Source: Sporosarcina sp. D27
GTDB taxonomy: Bacteria; Bacillota; Bacilli; Bacillales_A; Planococcaceae
Length of the DNA: 64,000 nt
Direction: 5' to 3'
Assembly: GCF_000586555.1 (NCBI RefSeq)
Contig: NZ_AZUC01000044.1
Coordinates: 17,499 to 81,498, forward strand
The translations under genes and the position numbers were made by a program. Below are positions 25,449-34,398 of the stretch, piece after piece (positions within the stretch are counted from its first letter, which is position 1; every line of letters begins with the position of its first letter). The notes under the pieces are model-generated. The model had not been told where the DNA came from and ran no database searches. It saw only the letters and a list, made by a program, of their open reading frames with translations.

Positions 25449-26681
25449 TTAATTCAACTCAACAGCTGGTGTACTGTTTGTAGATGGAATCTCTTTTTTT
25501 GTATGTGAAAGTGTCAGCATGAAGATGAACGATACACAGAACAGAATCGCGAGGTAGATCATCGCGGCAGTCATATCATAGTGTTGTAAGATGTACCCGA
25601 CTAGTATTGGTGAGAATCCACCGACAGCACGACCGAAGTTGAAGATTGTATTCGTCGCAGTACTGCGGATTTCGACTGGATAGAAACTGCTAATTAATGC
25701 CCCGTAACCTGCGAACATGCCGTTAGAGAAGAATCCAACGATTGCTCCGCCGATCAAAACACCAGCGCTGCCTGTTGCATAACTGTATAGGAAAACCGCT
25801 ATTGCCGATGCGATTAAGAAAAGGCCGTACGCTTTCTTCGCACCAAGTCTGTCCATAATTTGACCGAAGACGAGCATTCCTGCAATCATCCCGACTGCTG
25901 TACTGATTGTCCAGAGAGCCGAGCTTGAAACGGAAAGTCCTTGAGATTGTTGCAACATGGAAGGCAACCAAATCATTAACCCGTTGTAACCTGCAATTTG
26001 GACAGTCGCCATCACTGCAAGTGTAATGGTTGTGAAGGCAATCCGAGGAGAAGCAACGAGCAAACGAAGTTTCCCGGCATTCTCTTTTTTCTTCGCGGCT
26101 TTTTTCAATTTCTGAGATTCGAGCCACTCAGGAGATTCATCCAGATTACGGCGCACGATGAATGCGAAGATGACTGGGATGATTCCGACGAAGAACAATG
26201 CTCTCCAACCGAAGGCTGGTAAAATGAGCGCGCTTAGTAGGGCTGCTAAGATCACACCGTATTGAGCCCCAACACTAACATACGAAGATGCGCGACCTTG
26301 TTTGTTTTTCGGCCAAGCTTCAGCGACAAGCGCCATTCCGATTCCGTACTCTCCGCCAGCACCAAGTCCAGCGATGAAGCGGTAGATGTAAATTTGTTCA
26401 ATGTTCGTAGCAAGTCCAGTAAGTGCTGTTCCGAGTGCGAAGAGCAAAATACTGTATGTGAACACTTTAACGCGTCCGAATTTATCTGCCATGATCCCGA
26501 AGAGGACTCCTCCAACGAGCATTCCAATATTCGTGATTGACGAAATCATACCGCCTGTTGCAAAATCGATTCCGAAGTCCGCAATGATCATCGTCATTGC
26601 GAAGGAAATGAACATAATATCCATGCCTTCCAGAGTAAGACCAGCGACCGAAGCCACCACCGTTTTCTTTTGATAATTCAT
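25449..26681 (-). CDS. MFS transporter under PyrR-type attenuation
   Basis: 410 residues with 12 membrane helices. The major facilitator motif MADKFGRVKVF lies between helices 2 and 3, GLGAGGEYGIGMALVAEAWP in helix 4, and a second DRLGAKKAYG loop in the C half. It resembles the aromatic-acid:proton symporter and NiaP-like branch. The leader (26814-26935) looks like a PyrR-binding attenuator, so the substrate is probably a pyrimidine precursor. Orotate, an aromatic carboxylate, is the best guess (inference). Confidence 0.85.
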   Translation of the reverse strand: MNYQKKTVVASVAGLTLEGMDIMFISFAMTMIIADFGIDFATGGMISSITNIGMLVGGVLFGIMADKFGRVKVFTYSILLFALGTALTGLATNIEQIYIYRFIAGLGAGGEYGIGMALVAEAWPKNKQGRASSYVSVGAQYGVILAALLSALILPAFGWRALFFVGIIPVIFAFIVRRNLDESPEWLESQKLKKAAKKKENAGKLRLLVASPRIAFTTITLAVMATVQIAGYNGLMIWLPSMLQQSQGLSVSSSALWTISTAVGMIAGMLVFGQIMDRLGAKKAYGLFLIASAIAVFLYSYATGSAGVLIGGAIVGFFSNGMFAGYGALISSFYPVEIRSTATNTIFNFGRAVGGFSPILVGYILQHYDMTAAMIYLAILFCVSFIFMLTLSHTKKEIPSTNSTPAVELN

Positions 26682-26813
26682 CCTAAGTCCCGCCTTCCTA
26701 TTGTAAGGTGTTGCTCAACGTAAGAAGAATGGAACCGTTATTCACAGCGATTGCCATCCTCTTTTTGCGTCTCACAGAACGCTAATTAAAAGAGTGCGCA
26801 GTAACAAAATGTG

Positions 26814-26856
26814 CACAAAAATGCCCTCACCGTCTAAAGAGGACAGTAAGGGCAAA
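26814..26856 (-). terminator. attenuator terminator of MFS leader
   Basis: Read on the minus strand: GCCCTTACTGTC/GACGGTGAGGGC then ATTTTTG, 130 bases before the MFS start. Confidence 0.85.
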
Positions 26857-26870
26857 GTACGACAAATCAC

Positions 26871-26935
26871 ATGAGACGCAGCAGTGCCAGTCTCATAATC
26901 CGGTACCCTTTCCGGCCTCTCTGGACCGTGTTAAA
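26871..26935 (-). promoter_or_regulatory. PyrR-binding-like RNA element (anti-antiterminator)
   Basis: On the minus strand the leader reads ACGGTCCAGAGAGGCCGG followed by an AAAGGGTA loop and CCGG. The TCCAGAGAGGC core is the conserved PyrR recognition sequence of Bacillus pyr operon leaders. A second hairpin, ATGAGAC/GTCTCAT (26871-26896), lies between it and the terminator. When UMP is plentiful, PyrR binding favours termination. Confidence 0.75.
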
Positions 26936-27099
26936 GGAGCAATTTAATTGTTCTTATCCTACCAGAAGAATTTTAGTTGTACAAGATGTTTTTACTGGAA
27001 ACAGTAATGTTGGAGTTTTCGATAAATAATTTTAAAAGCATGAGGATGCTATTAATGATATAATTATTCAGTTGTTCATTTTTTACTGGAGGTTATATC

Positions 27100-28164
27100 A
27101 TGAATAAGACAGAAATACATCACCAAACTCACTCTAAAAGAGTTCTTCTATATAGTTTAACCTTTTTAGCAATTGCGATCATTGGTCTTACATACGTCAA
27201 ATGGATGCCGTATGTGGACAAAAGTATCACCGCTATTACTACACATTCCATCGGGGACTCAATTTTAGGATCCGATCCCGACAAAGCGCAATCCGCTTCT
27301 TTTGCAGGGGCATGGGACTATGCAGTGACGTACTTTGCTGCTGTATGGAAAGCTGCAGTACTCGGAATTCTATTAGGCTCATTATTGCAAGTGCTTCTGC
27401 CGACAAATTGGCTCATCCGTGTACTTGGTAAAACTACGTTTGCAAGTACAGCTGCTGGCGGACTTGCTGCAGTACCGGGCATGATGTGCACGTGTTGCGC
27501 AGCTCCTGTAGCCGTAGGGCTTCGCAAAAAGAATGTTTCTGTTGGCGCAGCGCTTGCATTCTGGATAGGAAATCCAACGTTAAATCCAGCGGCACTTGTG
27601 TTTATGACATTTGTGTTGTCGTGGAAATTCACAGCGCTTCGGTTAGTGTTTGGACTTATTTTGACGTTTGGCGTGAGTTATCTAGCGAATCGTTTTGCAC
27701 CTGCTGTAAACCCGGTAGATACGGAAAAACTATTGCAACAAGCGGCTGAAGAAGAACAAGGTTCGTTTCTTTCGCGCTGGCTGAAAAGCCTTGGTAAAAT
27801 GACGCTGTACATTTTGCCTGCATACTTCCTTTCCGTTTTGTTGATGGGGGCAGTGAAAGGGTGGCTATTCCCTCAATTGGGGGAAGCCACAGGAAGTTCA
27901 ATTTTACTCTTGTTTCTCGTTGCGATTGGGGGCATGTTGTTCGTCATTCCGACAGCAGCAGAAATCCCGATCATCCAGACATTCATGGCATATGGTATGG
28001 GTGGAGGACCGGCAGCAGCTTTGTTGCTAACATTGCCAGCAGTCAGTTTGCCATCATTGTTGCTCGTTTCAAAGTCGTTCCCGAAACGCGTACTCGTCTT
28101 CGTCAGTGTATCTGTCGTTGTGTTGGGCGTTGTTTCAGGAATTGTAGGGAATTATATACTGTGA
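27100..28164 (+). CDS. predicted permease of the ArsP/DUF318 family
   Basis: 354 residues with eight or more membrane helices. The conserved elements are GLAAVPGMMCTCCAAPVAVGLRK (two glycine/cysteine loops), FWIGNPTLNPAALVF and IPTAAEIPIIQTFMAYGMG, as in the duplicated permease family that includes the organoarsenical exporter ArsP. The CTCC cysteines could bind a soft metal or arsenical. The substrate is not known. A GGAGG site precedes the ATG, and a terminator follows directly. Confidence 0.82.
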   Translation: MNKTEIHHQTHSKRVLLYSLTFLAIAIIGLTYVKWMPYVDKSITAITTHSIGDSILGSDPDKAQSASFAGAWDYAVTYFAAVWKAAVLGILLGSLLQVLLPTNWLIRVLGKTTFASTAAGGLAAVPGMMCTCCAAPVAVGLRKKNVSVGAALAFWIGNPTLNPAALVFMTFVLSWKFTALRLVFGLILTFGVSYLANRFAPAVNPVDTEKLLQQAAEEEQGSFLSRWLKSLGKMTLYILPAYFLSVLLMGAVKGWLFPQLGEATGSSILLLFLVAIGGMLFVIPTAAEIPIIQTFMAYGMGGGPAAALLLTLPAVSLPSLLLVSKSFPKRVLVFVSVSVVVLGVVSGIVGNYIL

Positions 28165-28168
28165 AGCA

Positions 28169-28205
28169 AAAAGAACCGTTTTCCTATGGAAACGGTTCTT
28201 TTTTG
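28169..28205 (+). terminator. rho-independent terminator
   Basis: AAGAACCGTTTTC/GAAACGGTTCTT with a TTTTTTG tail. Confidence 0.9.
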
Positions 28206-28290
28206 ATGAACGACACCAAAAATCCTCTATCAAGCTCGCGTCTGCGGTGTATGATACACTTTCTTCAAAGACTAGTAGGAGGGATTTTGG

Positions 28291-28992
28291 ATGAAACAAT
28301 TGATAGGGAAAACGGCAATTGTTACAGGTGCAAGCAGCGGGATTGGCTCGGGAATTGCGAAAGAACTTTCGGAACAGGGAGCAAACGTTGTTCTTGCCGC
28401 ACGCAACGAAGAAAAGTTACATGAATTAGCAAAGCAGATTACAGATGACGGTGGCTCCGTACTCGTTGTGAAAACAGATGTATCCAGTCAATCAGACGTA
28501 GAAAAACTCGCCATTAAAGCGAAGGATGCATTTGGCGGTGTCGATATTTACGTCAACAATGCGGGGCAAGTACTTACTGCGGAAGTACGTTCCGGTAAAA
28601 CGGAAGAATGGGAGCAAATGATTGACGTGAACATTAAAGGTGTTTTATTTGGCATCAATGCTGTTCTGCCATCTATGCTTGAAAAAGGTGCTGGCCATCT
28701 CATTAACATTGCTTCTGTTTCTGCAACAGAAGTGACGAAAACAAGTACCGTTTATAGCGCAACTAAAGCTGCTGTTCGAGCAATATCTATGGGACTTGAA
28801 AAGGAACTCGCAAAAACAGGTGTCCGTGTCACCAACATTTCTCCTGGAATGGTCGACACTCGATTAGGTGAACAATACGATTGGGGCGACCGCAAGAAAC
28901 TTCAAACAGCAGACATCGCAAAAGCAGTTGTCTATGCTGTGACTCAGCCGGACTATGTCAATGTCAACGAGATCACAATACGTCCTGTTTAA
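28291..28992 (+). CDS. short-chain dehydrogenase/reductase
   Basis: 233 residues of the classical SDR type. The cofactor motif TGASSGIG is at residues 12-19, NNAG near 88, the catalytic Ser in NIASVSATE, and YSATKAA as the YxxxK motif. The cofactor loop LAARNEEKL, with Arg after the second strand, suggests NADP(H). Sequence is like the YdfG/clavulanate-dehydrogenase-like group. The substrate is unknown. It is a single gene, with AGTAGGAGG upstream. Confidence 0.9.
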   Translation: MKQLIGKTAIVTGASSGIGSGIAKELSEQGANVVLAARNEEKLHELAKQITDDGGSVLVVKTDVSSQSDVEKLAIKAKDAFGGVDIYVNNAGQVLTAEVRSGKTEEWEQMIDVNIKGVLFGINAVLPSMLEKGAGHLINIASVSATEVTKTSTVYSATKAAVRAISMGLEKELAKTGVRVTNISPGMVDTRLGEQYDWGDRKKLQTADIAKAVVYAVTQPDYVNVNEITIRPV

Positions 28993-28994
28993 CT

Positions 28995-29033
28995 GAAAAA
29001 GCCGACTCCGCAACACGCGAAGTCGGCTTTTTT
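28995..29033. terminator. bidirectional terminator
   Basis: AAAAAGCCGACTTC-like stem GCCGACT/AGTCGGC with A and T runs, shared with the convergent fruA gene. Confidence 0.9.
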
Positions 29034-29037
29034 CAGT

Positions 29038-30933
29038 TTAAGACGCAACTGGTTTCTTCAAAACTCCCAGTAAAATTGCGGACACGATTGAACCGATGAT
29101 CACGGCAAGCAAGTAGAGCATCCAACTGCCTTCCACGAGTGGGAAAACAAAGAGTCCACCGTGTGGAGCTCGCAACCCAATATTGAATGCCATCGACAGA
29201 CCACCAGCAATACCAGCACCGGCCATCACAGATGGAATGACACGGAGTGGATCCGCTGCAGCAAATGGAATGGCTCCTTCTGTTATGAACGACAAGCCCA
29301 TAATGTAATTCACTTTACCGGCTTCTCGCTGTTGAAGAGAATACTTGTTTCTGAATATAGTTGTTGAAATCGCAATGGCGAGAGGGGGAACCATACCAGC
29401 CGCCATGATCGCTGCCATCGGCTCGTACACGCCACTTGCGAGTAATCCTGTACCAAACAAGTAAGCCGCTTTGTTAATAGGTCCGCCCATGTCGATTGCC
29501 ATCATCAAACCAAGGACAATTCCAAGAAAGACCGCGTTACCCGTTCCAAGACCAGTCAGTAAGTTGGAAATACCAGTATTGAGTGCACTAAACGGCGTAT
29601 TCACTACATAATGCATAATGAGCCCTGTACCCGCGATTCCAAGTAATGGATACAGTAAAATCGTCTTGATCCCATCGAGAGAAGGGGGGAGCGATGAGAG
29701 CCATTTTTTCAAACCGACAACTAAATAGCCTCCAAGGAATCCGGCAATGATTCCGCCTAGGAACCCTGCACCACTTGTAGCAGCCATCAATCCACCGACC
29801 ATACCTGGGGCAAAACCTGGTCGATCTGCAATACTAAGAGCGATGAAACCAGCTAGAACAGGAACCATTAACGCAAATGCATTCCCGCCACCAATGAGAT
29901 TCAAGGCAGCTGCAAATGAATTATAGGTTGGATCATCTGGATTGGATGAATTCGGTCCGAACAAGAATCCGAGTGCAATGAGAATTCCGCCACCTATTAC
30001 AAAAGGAAGCATGTTCGACACACCACTCATCAAATGTTTGTAAATCGTAGACCCAATTCCTTTAGACGATGCTGATTCATCGCCATCTTCTGAACCACTG
30101 TCTGAACCACCTTTATAAACAGGTGCGTCTTGTTTTACTGCGCGGTCTAGCAATTCCTTAGGTTTCCGTATTCCTTCCGCAACAGGAACTTCGATTACAT
30201 GTTTTCCAGCAAAACGTCCCATCGAGACATTCGTATCTGCCGCAACAATGACAGCCGTCGCACGTTCAATATCCTCAGCAGTCAACACGTTTTGAGCTCC
30301 ACCTGAACCGTTCGTTTCGACTTTGAATGGGATTCCGAGCTCTGCCGCTTTGTTTTTCAATGAATCCGCAGACATATACGTATGCGCGATCCCTGTCGGA
30401 CAAGCGGTTACAGCTACTATATATGGTTTAGATGAGTCGACTGACGGAGGCGGCGTAGCAGCCGAAGGTTCTTCATCGTGCTGGTCGTGTTCGTCAATCA
30501 GTGACAATATCTCTTCCTTCGATGAGGCTGCGAGCAACTGCTTTCGTACGTCTTCATTCATGAGAACTGTCGACAACCGTGCGAGTGCTTTCAAATGCAT
30601 GCGGTTGGCGCCATCTTCAGCGGCAATCATGAAGAATAAATGTGCTGGTTGACCGTCTAGAGATTCGTACTCAGCACCGACTTCAGACCGTCCAAATGCG
30701 ATGGCGGGCACGTTAACAGAACTTGTTTTAGCATGGGGAATAGCGACTCCATCACCAATACCAGTAGTACTTTGAGACTCTCGGTGCAATATGGCTTCTT
30801 TGAAAGCGTGTGGATCATTCAGTTTGCCTGCCCGATCGAGCACATTGACCAGTTCATCGATGACCGAGGGTTTATCAGTTCCTTGCAGACCAAGTAAAAT
30901 CGTATCAGCCGTCAACAATTCGGTAATTCTCAT
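29038..30933 (-). CDS. fruA: fructose-specific PTS enzyme IIABC
   Basis: 631 residues in three domains. IIA is at about 1-150 (phosphorylated His in GVAIPHAKT, near residue 66), IIB at about 168-270 (phospho-Cys in TACPTGIAHTYM), and IIC at about 300-631 with eight to ten membrane helices, including GGPINKAAYLFG and EGAIPFAAADPLRV. It imports fructose as fructose-1-phosphate, the substrate of the FruK encoded upstream. It overlaps fruK by four bases. The linker between IIB and IIC is rich in Ser, Asp and Glu. Confidence 0.95.
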   Translation of the reverse strand: MRITELLTADTILLGLQGTDKPSVIDELVNVLDRAGKLNDPHAFKEAILHRESQSTTGIGDGVAIPHAKTSSVNVPAIAFGRSEVGAEYESLDGQPAHLFFMIAAEDGANRMHLKALARLSTVLMNEDVRKQLLAASSKEEILSLIDEHDQHDEEPSAATPPPSVDSSKPYIVAVTACPTGIAHTYMSADSLKNKAAELGIPFKVETNGSGGAQNVLTAEDIERATAVIVAADTNVSMGRFAGKHVIEVPVAEGIRKPKELLDRAVKQDAPVYKGGSDSGSEDGDESASSKGIGSTIYKHLMSGVSNMLPFVIGGGILIALGFLFGPNSSNPDDPTYNSFAAALNLIGGGNAFALMVPVLAGFIALSIADRPGFAPGMVGGLMAATSGAGFLGGIIAGFLGGYLVVGLKKWLSSLPPSLDGIKTILLYPLLGIAGTGLIMHYVVNTPFSALNTGISNLLTGLGTGNAVFLGIVLGLMMAIDMGGPINKAAYLFGTGLLASGVYEPMAAIMAAGMVPPLAIAISTTIFRNKYSLQQREAGKVNYIMGLSFITEGAIPFAAADPLRVIPSVMAGAGIAGGLSMAFNIGLRAPHGGLFVFPLVEGSWMLYLLAVIIGSIVSAILLGVLKKPVAS

Positions 30934-31859
30934 TGTCCATTCCCTCCTTCTAATGGTTTCACAACAACTTGAGGTAGCAACGCGTCAACTTGTTGTTGCG
31001 TACACAATCGATCAGAAAACGCCGTGGCACTACCGGAAGCAATACTTAGTTTAAACGCTTGTTCAATAGGTTCATCCTTTTCAAGTGCTGCGAGAAATCC
31101 TGCAACCATTGAATCCCCAGCTCCAACAGATCCTTGAACTGTGCCCTTAGGTGCATTTGCGATGAGTGAAAGAGACTCACTTACGTACACAGCGCCATCG
31201 CCAGCAAGAGATACAATAACTTGTTCGGCACCAAGGTGGACGAGCGTTTTTGCATGTTTTACTGCATCTTGTAATGAGCTTACTTCAGCTCCAACCATCT
31301 CACCCAGTTCATGATGATTCGGTTTGATGAGAAACGGACGGAAGGGTAATGTCTTCATCAAAGAAGTCCCTTCAGCGTCGACAACAAAACGAATCCCGGA
31401 CTTGCTGCATAACCTTGCAAATTGTTCATAGGTGTCTTCAGGAAGCGAAGAAGGGATACTTCCAGATAGTACGAGTACATCATGAATTCCTAAGTTTTTG
31501 ACTTGTGCTTTCAATTTTTCAAAACGGAGAGAGTCAATAATAGGTCCAGCTGCATTCACTTCTGTTTCTTCAGCAGCTCGTAATTTCACATTCACCCGTG
31601 TCTCTCCCTCGACAGATATGAAATTTGTAGAAATGCAGGCTTTTTGGAGTAGCCGCTCAACTTCCCGTCCAGTAAACCCTCCAGTAAAACCAAAAGCACT
31701 GCTAGGGACACCCAATGTCGTCAATACTTGAGAGACATTAATGCCTTTACCTCCAGCTAAAAAGTGATCTGAAGTCGAACGGTTTAACGCACCAAGCGAT
31801 AGGGAATCGAGAGTTAGTAAATAATCTAGTGAAGGATTTAAAGTCACTGTATAGATCAT
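30930..31859 (-). CDS. fruK: 1-phosphofructokinase
   Basis: 309 residues of the PfkB carbohydrate kinase family. NPSLDYLL at the N terminus, GGKGINVSQVL (substrate loop) and the catalytic GSVGAGDSMVAGFL near the C terminus are present. It converts fructose-1-phosphate to fructose-1,6-bisphosphate. It is coupled by ATGA overlaps to fruR upstream and fruA downstream, giving the standard fruRKA operon of Bacilli. Confidence 0.95.
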   Translation of the reverse strand: MIYTVTLNPSLDYLLTLDSLSLGALNRSTSDHFLAGGKGINVSQVLTTLGVPSSAFGFTGGFTGREVERLLQKACISTNFISVEGETRVNVKLRAAEETEVNAAGPIIDSLRFEKLKAQVKNLGIHDVLVLSGSIPSSLPEDTYEQFARLCSKSGIRFVVDAEGTSLMKTLPFRPFLIKPNHHELGEMVGAEVSSLQDAVKHAKTLVHLGAEQVIVSLAGDGAVYVSESLSLIANAPKGTVQGSVGAGDSMVAGFLAALEKDEPIEQAFKLSIASGSATAFSDRLCTQQQVDALLPQVVVKPLEGGNGQ

Positions 31860-32605
31860 TCCTGAATCACCTCCAATTTCGTATACTTCGGGAATGCTTG
31901 TAAGGACTCGAAGCTCTCACTTGTTGTTACAACGATTGCTTGTGTTAAGTCTGCGAACTTCGCAAATGCCACTTCTTGAAACTTGGAATGATCCGCCAAA
32001 ATATAAGCTTCTCTTGATAATTGGATCGCTAGTTCTTTTATTTGTGCTTCTTCTTCGTCAGGAGTAGTAAACCCATAATCCGGATGAATTCCGTTCACAC
32101 CTAGGAAGCATTTATCGAATCGGTAGTGCTGAAGACTATGGACTGCACCTCTACCAATTAAAGCTTTTGTTGAAGGTTTTGCAATGCCGCCCGTGAGAAT
32201 CGTTTTGCATCCACGTGCAAGAAGGGCATCTGTATGAGAGATTCCATTTGTCACCACAATGATTGATGGCGGAAGAAAGGGGATCATTTCAAACACGGTA
32301 GAACCGGCATCTAAATAGACGGTATCACCTTCTTCAATATAAGAAGCTGCTATTTGACCGATATGTTGTTTTGTTTGAAGGTTTTTTGATGTTTTTTCGG
32401 ACATCGATGATTCCTGTAATTTTCCTTGTAGCTTTGCTGCGCCACCGTGTATACGTTTCAGTTTCTTTTGGCGCTCCAATTCTATTAAATCCCTTCGAAT
32501 AGTGGATTCTGAAGAACCTGTCTCAGTAGCTATGTCTTGCAACCGTACCGTTTGGTTATGCTGTAACATTTTTAAGATAAGATGATGCCGTTCGGTCTCT
32601 AGCAT
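31856..32605 (-). CDS. fruR: DeoR-family repressor of the fructose operon
   Basis: 249 residues. The N-terminal DeoR helix-turn-helix (RLQDIATETGSSESTIRRDL, residues 20-39) is followed by a sugar-phosphate-sensing domain (VYLDAGSTVFEM, VTNGISH, TGGI, DKCFLGVNGI). It probably represses fruRKA until fructose-1-phosphate binds. Four phased direct repeats upstream of its promoter are the likely operators. Confidence 0.92.
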   Translation of the reverse strand: MLETERHHLILKMLQHNQTVRLQDIATETGSSESTIRRDLIELERQKKLKRIHGGAAKLQGKLQESSMSEKTSKNLQTKQHIGQIAASYIEEGDTVYLDAGSTVFEMIPFLPPSIIVVTNGISHTDALLARGCKTILTGGIAKPSTKALIGRGAVHSLQHYRFDKCFLGVNGIHPDYGFTTPDEEEAQIKELAIQLSREAYILADHSKFQEVAFAKFADLTQAIVVTTSESFESLQAFPKYTKLEVIQE

Positions 32606-32638
32606 TGGAAACCCTCCTTAACCAATCTCGTTATCTTC

Positions 32639-32705
32639 ATCATATACCTAGAGTATTCTGATATCAATCAAAAAAATCCAAAATCATTCAAAAACATTCA
32701 AAAGA
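32639..32705 (-). promoter_or_regulatory. fruR: fruRKA promoter with four phased operator repeats
   Basis: Read on the minus strand: -35 TTGATA (32662-32667), 17-bp spacer, -10 TATGAT (32639-32644). Directly upstream, on the plus strand, AATCAAAAAA, ATCCAAAATC, ATTCAAAAAC and ATTCAAAAGA (32666-32705) repeat at 10-bp spacing on one helix face. This is the arrangement expected for a DeoR-type repressor. Confidence 0.75.
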
Positions 32706-32711
32706 GTGGAG

Positions 32712-32758
32712 GAGTGGTCAATAATTATTTCTTAATCCGAAATAATTATTGACCACTC
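32712..32758. repeat. 20-bp perfect inverted repeat
   Basis: Arms 32712-32731 and 32739-32758 (GAGTGGTCAATAATTATTTC and its complement) are separated by seven bases and followed on the plus strand by TATTTT. No plus-strand gene ends here, so it is either an orphan terminator or a protein-binding palindrome between fruR and tatA. Confidence 0.8.
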
Positions 32759-32759
32759 T

Positions 32760-33224
32760 ATTTTGCTTTGTTAAAATAAAGTGTCTTATCGACAATTTTC
32801 GACATAGAATTGTTAGTTTTCTTTTGTGTTTTCGCAAACAGCTAACAGGACATGCCATAGATACTTCCACCTAGCAGTTAGTTGTACGATTAAGTTCGTA
32901 GTGAAAAATTTTTGCTCTCGATTATTTGTAATGGGATTGGGATATAACTATGGATGAGAAATAATCTGCATCCAACGTTATGACAAACACCTTGCATCCG
33001 TGCAAAGAGTCTTGAAATTTCTTTGCATATCAAGTTACCTAATCCTTTAAAAGGGGTAGATTAAGAAGCAACTATCTCTTTTGTCATGGAGAAGGGCATG
33101 TTACTAACAAGGGTGGTTAGAAATCAGCAGCAAAGGTCGACCACTTGAACGGCGCTTTGTTGCAATTAGTCATTTGCACTGTCAACTTGGCAGTAGTCTT
33201 TCAAATTGGAAAGGGGATAAAAAC
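32760..33224. other. intergenic region upstream of tatA
   Basis: Nothing gene-like was found. CTTTGCA and TTGCA/TGCAA words recur around 32991-33030, and short open frames lack ribosome sites. The tatA promoter is not obvious. Confidence 0.4.
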
Positions 33225-33422
33225 ATGAACTTAGCAGCTATCGGAGTACCAGGGCTAATTATCATTCTTGTGATTGTACTTATTTTATTCGGACCTCGTA
33301 AATTGCCTGAAGTTGGTTCAGCTGTCGGAAAGACACTGGCGGAATTCAAAAAGTCTGCAAAAGACATCATGGATGATGATGAAAAAGTTGAAGCTAAAAA
33401 AACTTCTGATACAGAGAAGTAG
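33225..33422 (+). CDS. tatA: twin-arginine translocase subunit TatA
   Basis: 65 residues: a short N-terminal membrane helix ([14 protein letters not shown]), the conserved [10 protein letters not shown] hinge, then an amphipathic helix ([15 protein letters not shown]) and an acidic/lysine tail. It oligomerises to open the membrane for folded Tat substrates. The ATG at 33225 follows GGAAAGGGG. The frame extends upstream without a site. tatC follows after eight bases, making a minimal TatA-TatC system. Confidence 0.94.
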   Translation: MNLAAIGVPGLIIILVIVLILFGPRKLPEVGSAVGKTLAEFKKSAKDIMDDDEKVEAKKTSDTEK

Positions 33423-33430
33423 GTGATAAG

Positions 33431-34351
33431 ATGGGTTCCAATAGTAATCACGAAAACTTAGATCCTTTGGATGAAATCAATAAAAAAGAAGCTGAAAAGA
33501 CCTTAAAAGCCAAATCTGATGTTGCGGATGAAGAAGTAATGAAGACATCAGCAGTTCAACCTTATACGGATGAAAATGGTTATCCAACGAATATTCCACC
33601 GAAAAAGTCAAAGGAAAAAACAGTACTTGAAGAGGACGATGAAGGCGAAGAGTCCAACCTCGTTGAACACTTAAGTGAATTAAGAAAACAGCTGATCAAT
33701 AGTATTGCTGTTTTCTTGCTGTTCTTCATTGCCGCATTCAGCACCATTAATGTATGGTTCCCTTATATTACACGAGGGTACAAGTTAATTGTTTTGAGTC
33801 CGATGGAAGTCATTTCGTTTTACACGACCATTTCAGCTGCACTTGCATTCGGCCTTTCGGTACCATTTCTTTGTCACTTCCTGTGGCAGTTTGTGAAACC
33901 GGGTCTTAATGAACGAGAGAGTCGTTTCTTAAGTCTTTATTCACCTGCGATTCTAATATTGTTCGTAGCGGGATTAGCGTTTGGCTACTATGTCGTAAAC
34001 CCGCTTAGCTACAATTTCTTAGTTTCCCTCGGTGAGATGAACTTTGACGTGATGGTTTCAGCACAAGAGTATGCACGTTTTCTTTTGCTGACAACGATGC
34101 CAATTGGTTTGCTTTTTGAATTACCTGTTGTGGCATTATTTCTTTCCGCAATTGGAATACTTACATCAGGTACTTTGAAAAAAGTTAGAAAGTGGTCATA
34201 TGTAGTATTAGCAGTAACTTCAGCACTCATTACACCACCTGACTTCTTCAGTCAGCTCATTATTTTAATTCCAATGATTGGTCTATACGAAGCAAGTATA
34301 TTCCTTGTCATGCGAACTGAAAAACGTCTAGAAGCAGCTGATGCAGCCTGA
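33431..34351 (+). CDS. tatC: twin-arginine translocase subunit TatC with acidic N-terminal extension
   Basis: 306 residues, longer than the usual 240-260. A hydrophilic, acidic extension of about 75 residues (EINKKEAEKTL, EEDDEGEESN) precedes the conserved LVEHLSELRKQL start. Six membrane helices follow, with SALITPPDFFSQLI, the conserved end of TatC. It recognises RR signal peptides. The role of the extension is unknown. An AGGTGATAAG site is upstream, and a strong terminator follows. Confidence 0.94.
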   Translation: MGSNSNHENLDPLDEINKKEAEKTLKAKSDVADEEVMKTSAVQPYTDENGYPTNIPPKKSKEKTVLEEDDEGEESNLVEHLSELRKQLINSIAVFLLFFIAAFSTINVWFPYITRGYKLIVLSPMEVISFYTTISAALAFGLSVPFLCHFLWQFVKPGLNERESRFLSLYSPAILILFVAGLAFGYYVVNPLSYNFLVSLGEMNFDVMVSAQEYARFLLLTTMPIGLLFELPVVALFLSAIGILTSGTLKKVRKWSYVVLAVTSALITPPDFFSQLIILIPMIGLYEASIFLVMRTEKRLEAADAA

Positions 34352-34392
34352 AAAAATCCCGCTTTGCACATTATGCAAAGCGGGATTTTTTA
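34351..34392. terminator. bidirectional terminator
   Basis: Perfect AAAAAATCCCGCTTTGCA/TGCAAAGCGGGATTTTTT hairpin between tatC and a convergent lipoprotein gene. Confidence 0.95.
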
Positions 34393-34398
34393 GGTTCA

